From assembly GCF_021869535.1 (NCBI RefSeq), contig NW_026262690.1:10093501-10157500 (forward strand): 64,000 nt of DNA, given 5' to 3'. This DNA is from Mytilus californianus. Its lineage: Eukaryota > Mollusca > Bivalvia > Mytilida > Mytilidae. Positions 60,710-64,000 of this stretch are shown here, in pieces. The notes below the pieces were generated by a model. That model ran no database searches. It was given only the letters and a program-made list of their open reading frames with translations, and had not been told where the DNA came from. Within the stretch, counting starts at the first letter, position 1. Each line of letters begins with the position of its first letter. The position numbers and the translations under genes are program-made.

Positions 60710-63700
60710 GTACCCGCTGTAATCGCCATGAGTCGGTAAATCGCTACCGACTGCTATTGATCTTTAAATCCCCGGTGTTATTATCCGCCTACGAAGAGTC
60801 AGTAATTAGCCACGGACTGCTACTGATCTGTGAGACCGGACTCATCATCAGCCCATGAATCGGTAGGTCGCCACGGACTGTTCTTTGAATACCAGGTGTT
60901 ATCATCCGCCTACGAAGAGTCAGTAATTCGCCACGGACTGCTACCGATCTGTGAGTCCCTTGTGTTATCATCAGCCCATGAGTTGGTAAGTCGCCACAGA
61001 CTGCTATTGATATGTGAGCCCCCGGTGTTATCATCAGCCGACGAGTCGATATGTCGCCACGGACAGCTACTGATCTGTGAGTCTCTGGTGTTATCATCAG
61101 CCCACGAGGAGTCGGTTAGTCATCACAAACTGCTATTGATCTGTACTGCCCCGGTGTTATCATCAGGCCATGAGTCGGTAAGTCGCCACGGAATGCTACT
61201 AATTTGTGAGTCTCTGGTGCTATCATCAGCCCACGAGAAGTCGGTAAGTCATCACAAACTGCTATTGATCTGTACTTCCCCGGTGTTATCATCAGGCCAT
61301 GAGTCGGTAAGTTGCCACGGACTGCTATTGATCTGTGAGTCCCCATTGTTATCATTAGGCCAGGAGTCGGTTAGTCGCCAAGGACTGCTGTTCATCTGTG
61401 AGTCCCTGGTGTTATTAACAGCCCATGAGTCGGTCAGTCGCCACAGACTGCTATTGATATGAGAGCCCCCGGTGTTATCATCAGCCCATGAGTCGGTGAG
61501 TCGCCAAGGACTTCTACTGATATGTGAGTCCCCGTTTTTATAATCAGCCAACGAGTCGGTTGGTAGCCACGGACTGCTGTTGATCTGTGAGTCCCTGGTG
61601 TTATAAACAGCCCATGAGTCGGTACGTCGCCACAGACTGCTATTGATATGAGAACCCCCGGTGTTATCATCAGCCCATGAGTCGGTAAGTCGCAACGGAC
61701 TTCTACTGATATGTGAGTCCCCGGTGTTATAATCAGCCAACGAATCGGTTAGTAGCCACTGACTGCTATTGATATATGAATCCCCGGTGTTATCATCAGC
61801 CCACGAGGAGTCGGTAAGTAGCCACGGACTGCTATTGATTTGTTAGTCGCCGGTGTTATCATCAGCCCATGAGTCGGTAAGTTGCCTGGGACTGCTACTG
61901 ATCTGTGAGTCCCTGGTGTTATCATCAGCCCATGAGTCGGTAAGTCGCCACGGACTGCTATTGATCTGTGAGCCCCCGTAGGTATCATCAGCCCATGAGT
62001 CGGTAAGTCACAACGGACTGCTACTGATATATTAGTCCCCGCTGTTATCGCCATGAGTCGGTAAATCGCTACCGACTGCTATTGATCTTTAAATCCCCGG
62101 TGTTATTATCCGCCTACGAAGAGTCAGTAATTAGCCACGGACTGCTACTGATCTGTGAGACCGGATTTATCATCAGCCCATGAATCGGTAAGTCGCCACG
62201 GACTGTTCTTTGAATCCCAGGTGTTATCATCCACCTAGGAAGAGTCAGTAATTCGCCACGGACTGCTACCGATCTGTGAGTCCCTTGTGTTATCATCAGC
62301 CCATGAGTTGGTAAGTCGCCACAGACTGCTATTGATATGTGTGCCCCCGGTGTTATCATCAGCCGACGAGTCGATATGTCGGCACGGACTGCTACTGATC
62401 TGTGAGTCTCTGGTGTTATCATCAGCCCACGAGGAGTCGGTTAGTCATCACAAACTGCTATTGATCTGTACTGCCCCGGTGTTATCATCCGCCCACGAGG
62501 AGTTGGTTAGTCATCACAAACTGCTTTTGATCTGTACTGCCCCGGTGTTATCACCAGCCCACGAGGAGTCGGTAAGTCATCAGAAACTGGTATTGATCTG
62601 TACTCCCCCAGTGTTATCATCAGGCCATGAATCGGTAAGTTGCCACGGACTGCTATTGATCTGTGAGTCCCCAGTGTTATCATTAGGCCAGGAGTCGGTT
62701 ATTCGCCACGGACTGCTGTTGATCTGTGAGTCCCTGGTGTTATTAACAGCCCATGAGTCGGTAAGTCGCAACAGACTGCTATTGATCTGTGAGTCCCGAT
62801 GTTATTATCAGCCAATGAGTCGGTAAGTTGCCACAGACTGCTACTGATAAGTGAGTGCCCGGTGTTATCATCAGGCCATGTGTCGGTAAGTCGCCACGGA
62901 CTTCTACTGATATGTGAGTCCCCGATGTTATTATTAGCCCATGAGTCGGTAAGTCGCCATGGACTGCTATTGATCTGTGAGTCCCGATGTTATTATCAGC
63001 CCATGAGACGGTAATTTGCCACGGACTGCTACTGATAAGGGACTGCCAGCCAACGAGTCGGTAAGTTGCGACGGACTGCTACTGATCTGTGATTCCCTGG
63101 TGTTATCATCAGCCCATGAGTCAGTAAATCGCTACGGACTGCTATTGATCTGTGAGTCCCCGGTGTTATCATCAGCCCAAGAGTCGGTAAGTCGCTACCG
63201 ACTGCTATTGATCTTTGAATCCCCGGTGTTATCATCCGCCTACGAAAAGTGAATAAGTCGCCAAGGACTAATATTTATCTGTGAGACCAGTGTTATTATC
63301 AGACCATAAGTCGGTAAGTCTCCATGGACTGCTGTTGATCTGTGAGTGCCTGGTGTTATAAACAGCCCATGAGTCGGTAAGTCGCCACAGACTGCTATTG
63401 ATATGAGACCCCCCGGTGTTATCCTCAGCCCATGAGTCGGTAAGTCGCCAGGGACTGCTATTGATCTGTGAGTCCCGATGTTATCATCAGCCAATGAGTC
63501 GGTAAGTTGCCACGGACTGCTACTGATAAGTGAGTGCCCGGTGTTATCATCAGGCCATGAGTCGGTAAGTCGCCAAGGACTTCTAATGATATACGAATCC
63601 CGATGTTATCATCAGCCCATGAGTCGGTAAGTCGCCATGGACTGCTGCTGATAAGTGAGAGCCCCCGGTGTTATCATCAGGCCATGAATCGGTAAGTCGC

Positions 63701-64000
63701 CACGGACTTCTACTGATATGTGAGTCCCCGGTGTAATAAGCAGCCAACGAGTCGGTAAGTCGCCACGGACTGCTGTTGATCTGTGAGTCCCTGGTGTTAT
63801 AAACAGCCCATGAGTCGGTAAGTCGCCACAGACTGCTATTGATATGAGAACCCCCGGTGTTATCATCAGCCCATGAGTCGGTAAGTCGCAACGGACTTCT
63901 ACTGATATGTGAGTCCCCGGTGTTATAATCAGCCAACGAGTCGGTTAGTAGCCACTGACTGCTATTGATATATGAATCCCCGGTGTTATCATCAGCCCAC
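60710..64000. repeat. Further higher-order repeats in the 63-bp satellite
   Basis: The block at 60720-61150 recurs at about 62045-62475 (ATCGCCATG at 60722 and 62047, offset 1,325 bp). The block at 61573-61800 recurs at about 63769-64000 (TTATAAACAG at 61601 and 63797, offset 2,196 bp). The offsets correspond to about 21 and 35 units. Confidence 0.8.

Larger units (their letters stand above)
54766..64000. repeat. 63-bp satellite array, roughly 145 copies
   Basis: The unit is about 63 bp; landmarks in order are GTGTTATCATCAGCCCATGA, GTCGGTAAGTCGCCACGGAC, TGCTATTGATCTGTGAGTCC, then CCG. Some units are 66 bp through an extra GAG (CACGAGGAGTCGG), and others are shortened by 1-2 bp (GAGTCCAGATGTT, GAGTCCCGATGTT). 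Units differ by several substitutions. Every unit carries a TCGGTAAGT-like sequence that resembles a splice donor. Since 63 is a multiple of three, long frames with a 21-residue period appear on both strands (for example 60830-61462 plus, 56636-57193 minus), but they end often and change frame with the indels. The array runs off the right edge and abuts the truncated YqaJ gene on the left. Confidence 0.96.

Noticed and set aside
54750-63936. Many 60-210-codon frames on both strands with a 21-residue period
   Set aside because: The 63-bp satellite period keeps frames open. Units with 1-2 bp indels shift the frame and stops are frequent, so there is no sign of selection for coding.

Overview
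This is a window of eukaryotic nuclear DNA, strongly AT-rich and almost entirely repetitive. It most likely comes from a bivalve mollusc, and a marine mussel (Mytilus) fits best. The reasons are a set of short dispersed repeats that I recognise from memory of bivalve genomic sequence (for example the one carrying 'caatgagacaactctcca', and the one carrying 'tgtcaaagagacaacaaccc'), introns with GT..AG borders, and animal-type transposons (a THAP-DDE transposase, a YqaJ nuclease and a Penelope-like reverse transcriptase). No bacterial-type operons, rRNA or convincing functional tRNA genes are visible. The species call is from memory of repeat families, not from a search.

Layout. (1) 1-22145: a nearly perfect tandem array of a 1,670-bp unit, 13.26 copies in view and running off the left edge. 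Each unit carries a 437-bp TTAA-flanked, inverted-repeat-bounded MITE-like element plus about 1.23 kb of spacer, and the array stops at the right end of a MITE copy. (2) 22266-24115: a 1.85-kb non-autonomous DNA transposon with 32-bp perfect terminal inverted repeats and a 7-bp target duplication. (3) 24.4-30.1 kb: dispersed repeats, including a three-level nest in which one repeat sits inside a second that sits inside a third. (4) 30.7-35.9 kb: three unusual short-motif clusters: a 19-bp-period array of the palindrome TCCCATGGGA, a TTTCACGATC cluster, and a roughly 20-bp-period GATAA/TTATC array. (5) 36.6-44.7 kb: more dispersed repeats, a 99-nt near-perfect hairpin, a divergent pair of tRNA-like (SINE-like) sequences and a decayed Penelope-like reverse transcriptase. 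(6) 44.75-46.4 kb: a 33-bp minisatellite. (7) 46.5-49.5 kb: a local tandem duplication whose two copies carry different insertions. (8) 50.9-54.8 kb: a DNA transposon remnant resembling the ISL2EU group, with a three-exon THAP-coiled coil-HTH-DDE transposase on the plus strand facing a YqaJ-family nuclease on the minus strand. (9) 54766-64000: a 63-bp satellite with higher-order repeats, running off the right edge.

The only well-supported protein-coding content is the transposon pair in region 8. The transposase has lost the segment expected to hold its third catalytic acidic residue, and the nuclease gene is cut off at its 5' end by the satellite, so the element looks dead in its present form although the nuclease core motifs remain. 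The long open frames inside the minisatellite and the satellite exist because both periods (33 and 63 bp) are multiples of three; I do not regard them as genes.
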